A stretch of DNA of 64,000 nucleotides from DATAOG01 sp963757395 (GCA_963757395.1 CAVWRK010000015.1:113935-177934); one strand, 5' to 3'. Positions 31,017 to 39,870 are shown, counted from the stretch's first letter. Numbers and translations are program-made. Notes: generated by a model not told the origin, from the letters alone.

Positions 31017-31847
31017 ATGCCGAAGTTCGAGCGCGCGGCCCTGCTGGGCAAGTTTCGTGGCATGGCGGCGCGGCGCGAGCCGATCGTCGGCGGCGGCGCC
31101 GGCACCGGCCTCTCGGCCAAATGCGAGGAGGCGGGCGGCATCGACCTGATCGTGATTTACAATTCCGGCCGCTATCGCATGGCCGGGCGCGGCTCGCTCG
31201 CGGGCCTGCTCGCCTACGGCAACGCCAACGAGGTCGTGCTCGAGATGGCCAATGAGGTGCTGCCGGTCGTGCAGAAGACGCCGGTGCTCGCCGGTGTTAA
31301 CGGCACCGATCCATTCCTGATCCTCGATGACTTTTTTCGCCGCTTACGGGAGCTGGGCTTCGCGGGCGTCCAGAATTTTCCGACTGTCGGGCTGATCGAC
31401 GGGACGTTTCGGGCGAACCTCGAGGAGACCGGCATGGGTTACGGCCTCGAGGTCGAGATGATCCGCAGCGCCCGCGAGCACGACCTCCTGACCACGCCCT
31501 ACGTATTCTCGGCCGCCGACGCGGTCGCGATGGCCGAGGCGGGCGCGGACATGATCGTCTGCCACATGGGGCTCACGACCGGCGGCGCGATCGGCGCCGG
31601 CACCGCGCTCAAGCTCGAGGACTGTCCGCCGCTGATCGACGCCTGGGCGGAGGCCGCGCTCGCGGTGCGCCCGGACGTGCTGGTGCTCTGCCACGGCGGC
31701 CCGATCGCGATGCCCGACGATGCCGCCTACGTCCTCAAGTCCTGCCGCCACTGCCACGGCTTCTACGGGGCGAGCTCGATGGAGCGCCTGCCGACCGAGA
31801 TTGCGCTCACCGAACAAACGCGTAAGTTCAAGGCACTGAGCTTCTAG
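31017..31847 (+). CDS. TIM-barrel protein of the phosphoenolpyruvate hydrolase-like / Tm-1 C-domain family
   Basis: 276 aa. Visible family segments: PIVGGGAGTGLSAKCEEAGG, DLIVIYNSGRYRMAGRGSLAG, GVNGTDPF, GVQNFPTVGLIDGTFR, MIVCHMGLTTGGAIGA and the C-terminal CHGFYGASSMERLP. The last matches the conserved GASSMERLP box of this family, which corresponds to the C-terminal half of Tm-1-like proteins. GGAGAAGG lies just upstream of the ATG. Enzymatic activity is unproven (the PEP hydrolase name comes from homology). The cyclase gene separates it from its usual UPF0261 partner. Confidence 0.85.
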   Translation: MPKFERAALLGKFRGMAARREPIVGGGAGTGLSAKCEEAGGIDLIVIYNSGRYRMAGRGSLAGLLAYGNANEVVLEMANEVLPVVQKTPVLAGVNGTDPFLILDDFFRRLRELGFAGVQNFPTVGLIDGTFRANLEETGMGYGLEVEMIRSAREHDLLTTPYVFSAADAVAMAEAGADMIVCHMGLTTGGAIGAGTALKLEDCPPLIDAWAEAALAVRPDVLVLCHGGPIAMPDDAAYVLKSCRHCHGFYGASSMERLPTEIALTEQTRKFKALSF

Positions 31848-31875
31848 CTCGCAAGCACCAACAGGGAGGACGACG

Positions 31876-32316
31876 ATGGCGAGAGCTCATGCCAGTTCGG
31901 TGATCAACGCGCCGATCGAGCAGGTCTGGGCGCGGATCCGCGACTTCAACGGCATGACGAAGTGGCACCCGGGGATCGCCAAGAGCGTGATCGAGGGCGG
32001 CGGGCCGGGGGACCAGGTCGGTTGCGTCCGGGTGCTGACGCTCGGCAACGGCGCGGTGGTCCGCGAGCGCCTGCTCGAGCTGTCCGACATGGGGCACCAC
32101 TACAGCTACGCGATCCTGGAATCGCCGTTGCCGGTCGCCAACTACCGGGCGACGCTGCGGCTGCGCCGGATCGCGGACGGCAATTGCACCCATGGCGACT
32201 GGACCGCGACCTTCGATGCCAACCCGCCGGAGGCGCAGTCCGACGCCGAGAAGATGATCAGCAACGACGTCTTCCAGGGCGGGTTCGAGGCGCTGAAGAA
32301 GCACTTCGGCGGCTGA
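31876..32316 (+). CDS. SRPBCC (START/polyketide cyclase-like) family protein
   Basis: 146 aa. The N-terminal strand and helix SVINAPIEQVWARIRDFNGMTKWHPGI are the SRPBCC hallmark, with the long C-terminal helix (KMISNDVFQGGFEALKKHF) closing the cavity. Binds hydrophobic ligands in this superfamily; ligand unknown here. A clear AGGGAGGA ribosome site is upstream, 28 bases after the TIM-barrel gene, so probably the same transcript. Confidence 0.85.
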   Translation: MARAHASSVINAPIEQVWARIRDFNGMTKWHPGIAKSVIEGGGPGDQVGCVRVLTLGNGAVVRERLLELSDMGHHYSYAILESPLPVANYRATLRLRRIADGNCTHGDWTATFDANPPEAQSDAEKMISNDVFQGGFEALKKHFGG

Positions 32317-32363
32317 AGCCTCGGGCGCCGGTCGCGGAGCCCGGCGCGGGCGCCCGCCGGGCC

Positions 32364-33491
32364 ATGGCTGGTGATGCGCTGACCGTCGAGCGGGTCGAGG
32401 TCGCTTTCGGCCCGGTGAGCGTGCTGAAGGGGGTCTCGCTTGACGTCGCTCCGGGCGAGTTCGTGGCGCTCCTCGGCTCGTCCGGCTGCGGCAAGACCAC
32501 GCTGCTGCGCGCGATCTCGGGCTTCGCCAAGGTCGACGCTGGCCGGGTGCTGGTCGCCGGGCGGGACATCACGGCCCTGCCGCCCGAGCGCCGCGGCATG
32601 GCCATGGTGTTCCAGTCCTACGCGCTCTGGCCGCATATGAGCACGGCGCAGAACATCGGCTATGGCCTCCGCCTGCGCGGCGTCGGCCGGGCGCAGCGGG
32701 CGGCCCGGGTGCAGGAGGTGCTGGCGCTGCTCGGCCTCGAGGGCCTCGGCGAGCGGCCGGTCACGCAGCTGTCTGGCGGCCAGCGCCAGCGGGTGGCGCT
32801 CGGCCGCGCGCTCGCGGTCAACCCCGGCATCCTCTTGCTCGACGAGCCGCTGTCCAACCTGGATGCGCGCATCCGCCAGAGTGTCCGCCACGAGATCAAG
32901 GCGCTCCAGGCGCAGCTCCAGATCACCGCGATCCACGTCACCCACGACCGCGAGGAGGCGATGGTGATGGCCGATCGGATCGCGATCATGGAGGCCGGCC
33001 AGATCGTTCAGCTCGGGCCGCCGGAAGCGGTCTACAACCGCCCGGCAACGCCCTTCGTCGCCGCCTTCATGGGCGCCGACAACGTCATCGAGCTCAGCGC
33101 ACGGCAGGCGGAGCGCACGGTCGCGATCGCCGCGGGTACGTACAACGACGCGGCCCGGCTGGCGTTCGGGGCCCGCCCGGGCGAGGACGGCATCCACGTC
33201 GAGGGCGCGCTCAATGCCGGGTCCGGGGGGCGCGCGCTCGCCCATTTCCGGAGCGAGGCCGCACGCTTGGTGCGCGCGGGCGAGGCGCCCGCGGACAGCC
33301 TGATCCTGCACGGCGAGATTCGCCAGAGCTCCTATCCGGGCGGCTTCTACCGGTATGCCGTGGCGGTCGGCGAGCGGCAGTTCATGGTCGACGACCCGCG
33401 CCGCCTGCCGACCGGCGAGCCGGTCGGCATCTGCCTGCCGGCCGCAGCCCTGCATCTCTACCCGGCGGCGGCCGCCGCCCCGCGACCGTGA
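32364..33491 (+). CDS. ABC transporter ATP-binding protein (PotA/FbpC-type)
   Basis: 375 aa. Walker A GSSGCGKTT (about residues 38-46), Q-loop MVFQSYALWPHMS, signature LSGGQRQRVALGRAL, Walker B ILLLDEPLSNLDA, H-loop VTHDREEA, and a C-terminal TOBE-type beta domain (about 250-370). This type powers import of polyamines, iron, sulfate-like anions or phosphonates. A solute-binding protein of the matching class is encoded at 34171, but no permease lies in the window. Its stop overlaps the next gene as GTGA. Confidence 0.9.
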   Translation: MAGDALTVERVEVAFGPVSVLKGVSLDVAPGEFVALLGSSGCGKTTLLRAISGFAKVDAGRVLVAGRDITALPPERRGMAMVFQSYALWPHMSTAQNIGYGLRLRGVGRAQRAARVQEVLALLGLEGLGERPVTQLSGGQRQRVALGRALAVNPGILLLDEPLSNLDARIRQSVRHEIKALQAQLQITAIHVTHDREEAMVMADRIAIMEAGQIVQLGPPEAVYNRPATPFVAAFMGADNVIELSARQAERTVAIAAGTYNDAARLAFGARPGEDGIHVEGALNAGSGGRALAHFRSEAARLVRAGEAPADSLILHGEIRQSSYPGGFYRYAVAVGERQFMVDDPRRLPTGEPVGICLPAAALHLYPAAAAAPRP

Positions 33492-33970
33492 GCGCGCCCG
33501 CCGGGCGGGGCCTGGCTCCGATCCGCACGCTCCGGCCGCTTGCGGCCGCGGATCTGGATGGCGTCAGCCGGGTGCACTGGCGGGCCTGCCGGATCGCCTA
33601 CCGTTTTCTGAGCTGGTCCTACACCCTTGAGGAGGTGCGGTGCTGGTACGCCGGCAAGCTCTGCGGGTGGGACTGGGGCCGGGTCGTGACTGTCGACGGC
33701 GCGATCGTTGCCTATCTGGCGGCGATCGGGTCGCACGTCGATCAGCTGTTCGTCGACCCGGACCATCAGCGGACCGGCCTCGGCCGCCTCCTGCTCGAGG
33801 CCATGCTGGAGCGGCGTCCGGAACCGATCACCCTGCACGTGTTCGCCGAGAACCAGCCGGCGCGTCGTTTCTACGAGCGGTTCGGGTTCCAGCCGGTCGA
33901 ATCCTTTTGGGATGCGCAGGACGAGGCGCTGAGCCTGGTCTACCGGCTCGACCGGGACCCGGCGGGTTGA
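33488..33970 (+). CDS. GNAT family N-acetyltransferase
   Basis: 160 aa from a GTG overlapping the ATPase stop (GTGA). The acetyl-CoA loop is the degenerate but recognisable VDPDHQRTGLGRLLLEAML, followed by HVFAENQPARRFYERFGFQPVE, the RimI/PhnO-like C-terminal motif. Acceptor unknown. Coupling to the ABC ATPase suggests co-expression with the transporter. Confidence 0.87.
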   Translation: MSAPAGRGLAPIRTLRPLAAADLDGVSRVHWRACRIAYRFLSWSYTLEEVRCWYAGKLCGWDWGRVVTVDGAIVAYLAAIGSHVDQLFVDPDHQRTGLGRLLLEAMLERRPEPITLHVFAENQPARRFYERFGFQPVESFWDAQDEALSLVYRLDRDPAG

Positions 33971-33975
33971 GCGCG

Positions 33976-33995
33976 CCGGCGCTGTCACGCGCCGG
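33976..33995. terminator. Hairpin after the acetyltransferase gene
   Basis: A perfect 7-bp stem, CCGGCGC at 33976-33982 and GCGCCGG at 33989-33995, with a 6-base loop, starts six bases after the stop. No T run follows. It may separate the ATPase-GNAT transcript from the solute-binding protein gene. Confidence 0.35.
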
Positions 33996-34170
33996 TCGCA
34001 ATCGCCGGCTATGCCGCCGGCGACGCCCGCTGTGGGGGGTCGCGATGGCGGTCGCCCGGCCGATGTGCTAGGTGATGGACGAATCGAAGAGCGCTGAAAA
34101 AATGCGCTCGGTGCGCGGCGGGCCCGATGATCCCGGCGTCCGAGGGCGAGTCAGGAAAAGGGAGACTGCG

Positions 34171-35337
34171 ATGCAACGGCGTATATGGCTGAATGGTGCG
34201 GGGCTTTCCGGCGCGGCCGCGCTGGCGCTCCTGGCGGGTCTGTCGACCGGGGCCTCGGCCGAGACCGTGCTCAACGTGATCACGGCCGGCTCCGAGAACA
34301 TGGTCGACTACGTCACCGACTATCTCGGGCCCAAGTTCGAGGCGACCCACCCGGGCGTAAGAGTGCAGGTCAGCGGCACCGGCCCGGGCGATGCCGGCTC
34401 GCAGAAGATCTACGAGAAGCTCGAGGCCCAGAAGGCGGCCGGCACGGCGGCTTGGGACGTCGACGTCGCGGTCGTGCACCAGAAGATGGCAGGCCAGATG
34501 GTCCAGGAGGACCTGCTCGCCAAGTACCGGGACCAGATCGACACCGGCAAGCTGGTCACCCGGGATACCGCGAAGAATGCGCTCGGCACCGACGTCGACG
34601 GCTTCGTCATGCCGATGTTCCACAGCCAGACGGCGCTCGCCTACAATCCGGACCTGGTGTCCGAGCCGCCGGCCTCCTACGCCGCCCTGGTCGACTGGGT
34701 CAAGGCACACCCCAACCAGTTCGGCTACAATGGCATCAAGAACGGCATGTCCGGGGTGAGCTTCGTGGTCGGCTGGATGTACGCCAACACCGGCGAGGCG
34801 GACAAGCTGCAGGACGGCCCCTACGACAAGTCGGTCGAGCAGGACTGGGCGCCGGCGCTGGCCGAGCTCAAGGATTTCAACAAGAACGTGACGCTGACCC
34901 CCGGCAACGCCGGCACCCTCGACATGCTGAACCGGGGCGAGATCGCGATGGGCCCGGTCTGGGTCGACATGTTCTACACCTGGCAGGCGGACGGGCGGAT
35001 TCCGCCGAACATGAAGCTCAAGCTGATCGACCCCGGCATGCCCGGCCAGCCGATGTACTACGTGACCCCGGCCAAGGCCGCCCAGCCCGAGCTCGCGCGC
35101 GAGTTCATCGCGCTGGCGACCTCGCCCGAGGTCCAGGCCGAGGGCATCGTCAAGAAGTTCAACTGGTACCCGGGCATCGACGCCCAGAACATCCAGAGCG
35201 CGATCGATCAGGCGACCTGGAACAAGCTGTTCGCCGACGTGACGCCCGAGGACCTGGCCTCGAAAGGCAAAGCCTTCCCGATCGGCCCGTACTTCGACGA
35301 CATCCTCGAATCCTACGAGAAGCAGGTCGAGAACTGA
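34171..35337 (+). CDS. ABC transporter extracellular solute-binding protein (family 1)
   Basis: 388 aa. Signal peptide (twin Arg at residues 3-4; cleavage near ASA-ET at about 30) and the bacterial SBP family 1 fold: VLNVITAGSENMVDYVTDYLGP, TAAWDVDVAVVHQ, EIAMGPVWVDMFYTW, then YYVTPAKAAQPELAREFIALA. AAGGGAG is positioned upstream of the ATG. A longer frame begins at 34072 without a ribosome site. Substrate unclear; such proteins bind sugars, polyamines or metals. It likely works with the ATPase at 32364. A GC hairpin follows. Confidence 0.88.
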   Translation: MQRRIWLNGAGLSGAAALALLAGLSTGASAETVLNVITAGSENMVDYVTDYLGPKFEATHPGVRVQVSGTGPGDAGSQKIYEKLEAQKAAGTAAWDVDVAVVHQKMAGQMVQEDLLAKYRDQIDTGKLVTRDTAKNALGTDVDGFVMPMFHSQTALAYNPDLVSEPPASYAALVDWVKAHPNQFGYNGIKNGMSGVSFVVGWMYANTGEADKLQDGPYDKSVEQDWAPALAELKDFNKNVTLTPGNAGTLDMLNRGEIAMGPVWVDMFYTWQADGRIPPNMKLKLIDPGMPGQPMYYVTPAKAAQPELAREFIALATSPEVQAEGIVKKFNWYPGIDAQNIQSAIDQATWNKLFADVTPEDLASKGKAFPIGPYFDDILESYEKQVEN

Positions 35338-35359
35338 GTCTTTCCGGACTTCATGGGAC

Positions 35360-35386
35360 GGCGGGGCGGGAGACACGGGCCCCGCC
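35360..35386. terminator. GC hairpin after the solute-binding protein gene
   Basis: An 8-bp perfect stem, GGCGGGGC (35360-35367) and GCCCCGCC (35379-35386), with an 11-base loop lies 23 bases after the stop codon. There is no T tract, so it may act as a 3' end-stabilising or Rho-assisted element. Confidence 0.4.
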
Positions 35387-35472
35387 CTGCCGCTTGATGG
35401 CGGCGTAGCGCGGCGCCTGGGCGCACTGACGCTGGTGTCGTTTGCCCAGACCAACGAGCGCATTGTAGTTGC

Positions 35473-35583
35473 ATGGTCGAGAAGGTCTCCACGATCGATG
35501 TCAGGCGCCGGATCGGCGACCTGCTCGATCGGGTCGCGTTGCGCCATGACGAGTTCATCATCGAGCGCAAACGATACCTCTAG
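35473..35583 (+). pseudogene. Truncated Phd/YefM-type antitoxin remnant
   Basis: A 36-codon frame reading MVEKVSTIDVRRRIGDLLD, then RVALRHDEFIIERKRYL and TAG. This is the N-terminal DNA-binding part of Phd/YefM antitoxins, in which IERKGKPLAALVP normally follows; the change to RYL-stop removes the toxin-binding half. No toxin gene follows: the next frame on the plus strand is noise and the minus strand holds a broken DUF29 gene. Inferred to be an orphan, inactive antitoxin. Its stop shares CTAG with the convergent DUF29 remnant. Confidence 0.6.
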
Positions 35584-36038
35584 AGTCCTAGAGTCTCAGG
35601 GGTCTCTTTTGTGCAGCCATCGTCCTCAGGCAGGTAGCCCGGGTCGAGGATCTGCTCGGTCGTGAACGGGCAGGCGATGGGAAACGGCTGTGGCCGCAGG
35701 CCGGTTTCGGCGAGCGCGTGGGCGAGCGCGTCCGGGTAGAGCAGCTTCCCGGCTTGGCGTCGCTGTTCGCGCAGCGTGCGTTGCCAGCTCGGGCTGCGCA
35801 GGCCGGGCTGCGCCCGCCATTTCAGGAGATGGTGGAGAATGCGGCGAAACCGGCTCTCCAGCTTGCGCCGGTCGCGCCAGCCCATGGAGCCGATCTCCTC
35901 GGCAAGATTGCCCCAGTCGAGCGCGACCGTTAGCTAGCGCGTGCCCGCAGCATCTGCGCCTGCTCCTGAGTCCGGGCGAAGAAGTCCGCTTCGTAGTCGG
36001 CGCGCCGCCACCGGAGCTCGCACCTTCAGCTTGGTCAT
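35580..36038 (-). pseudogene. DUF29 family protein, frameshifted
   Basis: The first half can be read as MTKLKV.., then DYEADFFARTQEQAQMLRAR in the next frame, then ALDWGNLAEEIGSMGWRDRR and the C-terminal half LESRFRRILHHLLKWRAQP ... PFPIACPFTTEQILDPGYLPED in a third step. These are the DUF29 landmarks in order. The frame changes near 35998 and again near 35935-35940, where a TAA interrupts. DUF29 proteins are small cytoplasmic proteins of unknown function, often in multiple copies in GC-rich bacteria and cyanobacteria. The C-terminal 101 codons (35580-35885) remain open. Confidence 0.65.
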
Positions 36039-36115
36039 GGTCTCGATCCGCTGTCATCCTGCGAGCGAGCATAGGCACTCACCTGCCGCGTCATCGTCGA
36101 GCGAAGGGCCGATCG

Positions 36116-37525
36116 TCACAACCGCCCGCTCTCGCCGCGCCTGAGAAATTCGCCCATGCCTTCGCGGCCGAGGAAGTGGTCGCCGTCGACGATCAGGGTG
36201 CCGCGCAGGAAGGTCTTCTTGACGCGGCCCTGGACCTCGAAGCCTTCGAACAGCGAATAGTCGACGCGGGAGCGCTGGCCCTCGGCGCGGATCGTCCAGC
36301 GTTCCTCGGGGTCGAAAATGACGATGTCCGCATCGGACCCGACCGCGAGAGTGCCCTTCTTCGGAAAAATGCCGAACAGCTTGGCGGGGTTGGTCGCGAC
36401 CAATTCGACGAACTTGCTCAAGGACATGCCACGTTTTTTTACAGCACCATCGAAGAATACCGAAAAACGGTGCTCGATGCCCGGGCCGCCGTTCGGAATC
36501 TTCGAAAATCCTTCTGCCTCGCCCTGGCGTTTGCTGAACTTCAGGCCGTAGGGCTGCTCCTCGAAGCAGAACGGGCAGTGGTCGGTCGAGACGACGGAGA
36601 GATCACCGCGCGCGAGGCCGCGCCAGAGCTCGTCCTGGTGCGCCTGGCTGCGGAGCGGCGGGGTGAAGACGTACTTCGCGCCCTCGAAGCCGGGCCGCTC
36701 CAATTCCTGATGGGTGAGAACGAGATACTGGGTGCAGGTCTCGCCGTGAATCAGGTCGGAGCGGTCCTTGGCGGCGGCGACCGCAGCGAGCGCCTGGCTG
36801 CAGGTGACGTGGACCACGTAGAGGGGGGCGCCCGCGTACTCCGCGAGCGTGATGGCCCGCGCGGTGGCCTCGCCCTCGAGTTCGGGCGGGCGGGTCAGGT
36901 AGTGATATTTTGGCGCGCGCTGGCCGGCTTGGACGGCCTCCTGGACCAGGACGTTGATCGCGTAGCCGTTCTCGGCGTGGACGCAGACGACGGCGCCGTG
37001 CTTGGCCGCCTCGCGCATGACATAGAAGCAGACGCCGTCGTCGACCATGAGCACGTTCGGGTAGGCCATGAACAGCTTGAAGCTGGTGACCCCCTCGTCG
37101 CGCGCGAGGGTCTTGAGGTCCGCCAACGCCTGCGGAAACGGGTCGAGGATGATCATGTGGGCGCCGACGTCGACGCACCGGCTGGCCGAGCGCCGGTGCC
37201 AGTCCTCGAGGCCGGCGAGCGGGCTTGCGCCATGGCTCTGGTTGGCGAAGTCGATCACGCTGGTGGTGCCGCCGAACGCCGCGGCCATCGTGCCGGTGCC
37301 GAAGGTGTCGACCGTGCGCGCGCTGCCGAACTCCCAGTCCAGATGAGTGTGGACGTCGACCGCGCCCGGCATCACCAGGAGCCCGCTAGCGTCGTGGACC
37401 TCGGCATCCGTCGGCGCCGGCAGGCCCTGGCCGAGCATCCGGACCTTGCCGGCCTCGATCAGGATGTCGCCCTGGAACTCGCTCTCCGCGGTCACGATCC
37501 GGCCGTTCCTGATCAGCGTTGCCAT
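36116..37525 (-). CDS. hydA: Dihydropyrimidinase / D-hydantoinase
   Basis: 469 aa, the usual length. Cyclic amidohydrolase motifs: metal site DVHTHLDWEF (about residues 58-67), the carboxylated Lys in TSFKLFMAYPNVL, VCVHAENGYAI, YVVHVTCSQAL and the Asp in VVSTDHCPFCF. It opens dihydropyrimidine or 5-substituted hydantoin rings in the cytoplasm. GGGGGAG lies seven bases before the ATG. No dihydropyrimidine dehydrogenase or ureidopropionase is adjacent, so a hydantoin or phenylhydantoin role is as likely as pyrimidine breakdown. Divergent from the desaturase gene. Confidence 0.92.
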   Translation of the reverse strand: MATLIRNGRIVTAESEFQGDILIEAGKVRMLGQGLPAPTDAEVHDASGLLVMPGAVDVHTHLDWEFGSARTVDTFGTGTMAAAFGGTTSVIDFANQSHGASPLAGLEDWHRRSASRCVDVGAHMIILDPFPQALADLKTLARDEGVTSFKLFMAYPNVLMVDDGVCFYVMREAAKHGAVVCVHAENGYAINVLVQEAVQAGQRAPKYHYLTRPPELEGEATARAITLAEYAGAPLYVVHVTCSQALAAVAAAKDRSDLIHGETCTQYLVLTHQELERPGFEGAKYVFTPPLRSQAHQDELWRGLARGDLSVVSTDHCPFCFEEQPYGLKFSKRQGEAEGFSKIPNGGPGIEHRFSVFFDGAVKKRGMSLSKFVELVATNPAKLFGIFPKKGTLAVGSDADIVIFDPEERWTIRAEGQRSRVDYSLFEGFEVQGRVKKTFLRGTLIVDGDHFLGREGMGEFLRRGESGRL

Positions 37526-37715
37526 GGCTTTCTCCCCCGATGTGTGGTTCTGGGAGACTACGGCGTTGGCTCGCGCCGGTGAAGTGGCGCCTTGTCGGCG
37601 TGCGCCTCCGACCCCAGTTGAAGGTGGATTGTCGCTGCCCAACCCTCGTGATAGCTTCCTATCGTGGAGGATCTTGGGTAGACCGCCTAGGAGCCTCGCC
37701 GCACAGGACCCAGTG

Positions 37716-38750
37716 ATGCCCCTCGAGTTCAGCCACATGGATGGCCATCCGGTGCACCGGCAACGTGCACGCGAGATCCTCGCCAAGCACCCCGAAGTCC
37801 GGAAGCTCATGGGGGCCAACCCGGCGTCGGCGCTCTGGGTCGTCGGTCTGGTCGCAGTTCAGTGGCTCGCGGCGTATTCGATGCGCGACCTGTCGTGGCT
37901 CTGGATCTTTGTCGCTGCCTATGTCTTCGGCGCCTTCGTCAATCACGCTCTCTACGTTCTCATCCACGAATGCACCCACAACCTTGTATTCCGGAAGAAA
38001 ACATACAATAATATTCTTGGTATAGTCTGCGACTTTGCCCTCGCATTTCCGAGCGCTATGGCCTTTCGCAAATATCATCTGTTGCACCATCAACATCTCG
38101 GCCAATACGAAATGGACCCTGACATCGTGTGCCACGCTGAGGGCCGCTTGGTCCGCGATTCGGCTTGGCGCAAGGCGCTCTGGGTCGCCCTGCTCGGGCT
38201 GTCGCAAGCGCTGCGGCCGCTCAAGGTGAAAGGCGTGAAAGCGCTCGATACCTGGATCGTTACGAACCTGATCGTCGTCGTCGCCGTGGACGTCTTCGTG
38301 TACTGGGCGCTCGGGCCCCAAGCGCTCGCCTATCTGGCCTTGTCCACGTTCTTCGCCCTGGGTCTCCACCCGGTCGGCGGACGTTGGATTCAGGAGCATT
38401 ACGAGACCAAGAAGGGACAAGAAACTTATTCCTACTACGGCCCGCTGAACAGAACCTGCTTCAACATGGGTTACCATAACGAGCACCATGATTTCGCCGG
38501 GATTTCTTGGAACAACCTGCCAAAGCTGAGAGCGGTCGCTACAGAATATTACGACAACTTGAAATCGTACCGCTCGTGGACGGGCGTTCTGCTCAAGTTC
38601 ATTTTCGATCCGTCGATGTCGACCTACAGCCGGGTCGTTCGGGCATCGCAACATCGCGAGCCGATCGGGGCCAGGGCCGGACCGCGCGCCGGCGCATATG
38701 GTCGAGCGACCCCGGCTGGGCACGCGCTGATACGACGTTTTGACCCTTGA
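37716..38750 (+). CDS. Sphingolipid delta-4 (dihydroceramide) desaturase-like membrane desaturase
   Basis: 344 aa. The N-terminal Lipid_DES pattern (HRQRAREILAKHPEVRKLMG, residues 14-33) and three His boxes are clear: HECTH (84-88), HLLHH (121-125) and HNEHH (254-258, within NMGYHNEHHDF), plus GGRWIQEHY and GQETYSYYGPLN, all characteristic of eukaryotic DES1/DEGS. It is a polytopic di-iron enzyme that by family would introduce the 4,5 double bond of ceramide. Parts of the gene (37990-38110, 38430-38570) are clearly AT-richer than the neighbours, consistent with acquisition. No serine palmitoyltransferase is in the window. The C-terminal 25 residues are low complexity. Confidence 0.87.
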   Translation: MPLEFSHMDGHPVHRQRAREILAKHPEVRKLMGANPASALWVVGLVAVQWLAAYSMRDLSWLWIFVAAYVFGAFVNHALYVLIHECTHNLVFRKKTYNNILGIVCDFALAFPSAMAFRKYHLLHHQHLGQYEMDPDIVCHAEGRLVRDSAWRKALWVALLGLSQALRPLKVKGVKALDTWIVTNLIVVVAVDVFVYWALGPQALAYLALSTFFALGLHPVGGRWIQEHYETKKGQETYSYYGPLNRTCFNMGYHNEHHDFAGISWNNLPKLRAVATEYYDNLKSYRSWTGVLLKFIFDPSMSTYSRVVRASQHREPIGARAGPRAGAYGRATPAGHALIRRFDP

Positions 38751-38859
38751 TCGGCATACCGGCCCGGCAGCTCGGCGCCGCTGGCGTGACCGACGACCGG
38801 GTCTCGTTCGACCGGGCGAGCTCTGATCGCTTGGACCAACTTACGGGAGACGCGCTACA

Positions 38860-39870
38860 GTGACGGCGCTGTTCTTAGGCAGTGCACTACGCAAGCAGAT
38901 CGACCGCGTGCCGGCGCTGCAACGAGCCCGGTGGCGCGTCGAGGCGGGCCTGCTCCAGCTGTTCTGGCAGGTCTGCGCCGTGCTCGGGCCGCGCGCGGCG
39001 TCCGCTTTCGGCCGGCGCCTGTTCGAGATGATCGGGCCGCGCCTGGGCAAGAGCGCCCATGTGCGGCGCAATCTCGATCTCGCCTTCCCTGAGCTCGCCA
39101 AGACCGAGCGCGACGCCCTCCTCCGCGCGGTCTGGGCCAACGCCGGGGCCGTCCTCGGTGAGTACCCCCACCTCAAAGTGATCTGCCACGACCATTTCGA
39201 CGATCACTTCGAGTTCGTGGAAGGGTGGGACCTGGATGACTACCGCGCCGGCCGGCGGCATGGGGTGTTCGTCACCGCGCACGTGGGCAATTGGGAGCTG
39301 CCTGGCGCCGCGGCCGGTCGACAGGGTATCCTCATGACCACCATCTACGCCCCGAGCAGGAATCCGTTCATCGACCGGATGTTCCGGCGCCGGCGCGAAG
39401 CTTTAGGTTGCGGGCTGGTGAGCCTCGACCAAGGGGCGCGGCCCCTGATCCGTGAACTCAGCGAAGGCCGATCGGTCGGCTTGGTGGTGGACGCGCGCGA
39501 CGACGACGGCGCTCCGATCTCGTTCTTCGGTCTCGACAAGTGGACGACCCTCGCCCCGGCCCGGCTCGCCCTGCGCTTCGGTTGTGACCTGATCCCGGTC
39601 CGCGTCGAGCGACGTGGCAACGCCCGCTTTCGCCTCACCGTTTACGAGCCGGTGCGGCCGGACCCCGCGCTCGCGTCGGACAAGGATCAAGCCATTCAGA
39701 TGATGCGCGAGGTCAACCGGCTGTTTGAGCAGTGGATCCGCGAACGGCCGCAGCAATGGCTCTGCATGAAGCGCGCCTGGCCCAGAAGGCCCGATCCCGG
39801 CGCCAGCGACTCCCCACCGGCCGCGGCCAGCGCCCAAAGACCTGGAATCGAACCTCGAATCTCGACCTAA
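38860..39870 (+). CDS. LpxL-like lysophospholipid / lipid A acyltransferase
   Basis: 336 aa from a GTG with GGGAG upstream. LPLAT fold with the catalytic His in FVTAHVGNWELPG (HVGNWE), an acceptor segment APSRNPFIDRMFRRRRE, LVVDARDDDGAPISFFG and ERPQQWLCMKRAWPRR, the C-terminal block of HtrB/LpxL proteins. Acts at the cytoplasmic face of the inner membrane, adding secondary acyl chains. It follows the desaturase by 109 bases on the same strand, which suggests coordinated lipid modification; the true acceptor (lipid A, ornithine lipid or sphingolipid) is unknown. Confidence 0.85.
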   Translation: MTALFLGSALRKQIDRVPALQRARWRVEAGLLQLFWQVCAVLGPRAASAFGRRLFEMIGPRLGKSAHVRRNLDLAFPELAKTERDALLRAVWANAGAVLGEYPHLKVICHDHFDDHFEFVEGWDLDDYRAGRRHGVFVTAHVGNWELPGAAAGRQGILMTTIYAPSRNPFIDRMFRRRREALGCGLVSLDQGARPLIRELSEGRSVGLVVDARDDDGAPISFFGLDKWTTLAPARLALRFGCDLIPVRVERRGNARFRLTVYEPVRPDPALASDKDQAIQMMREVNRLFEQWIRERPQQWLCMKRAWPRRPDPGASDSPPAAASAQRPGIEPRIST

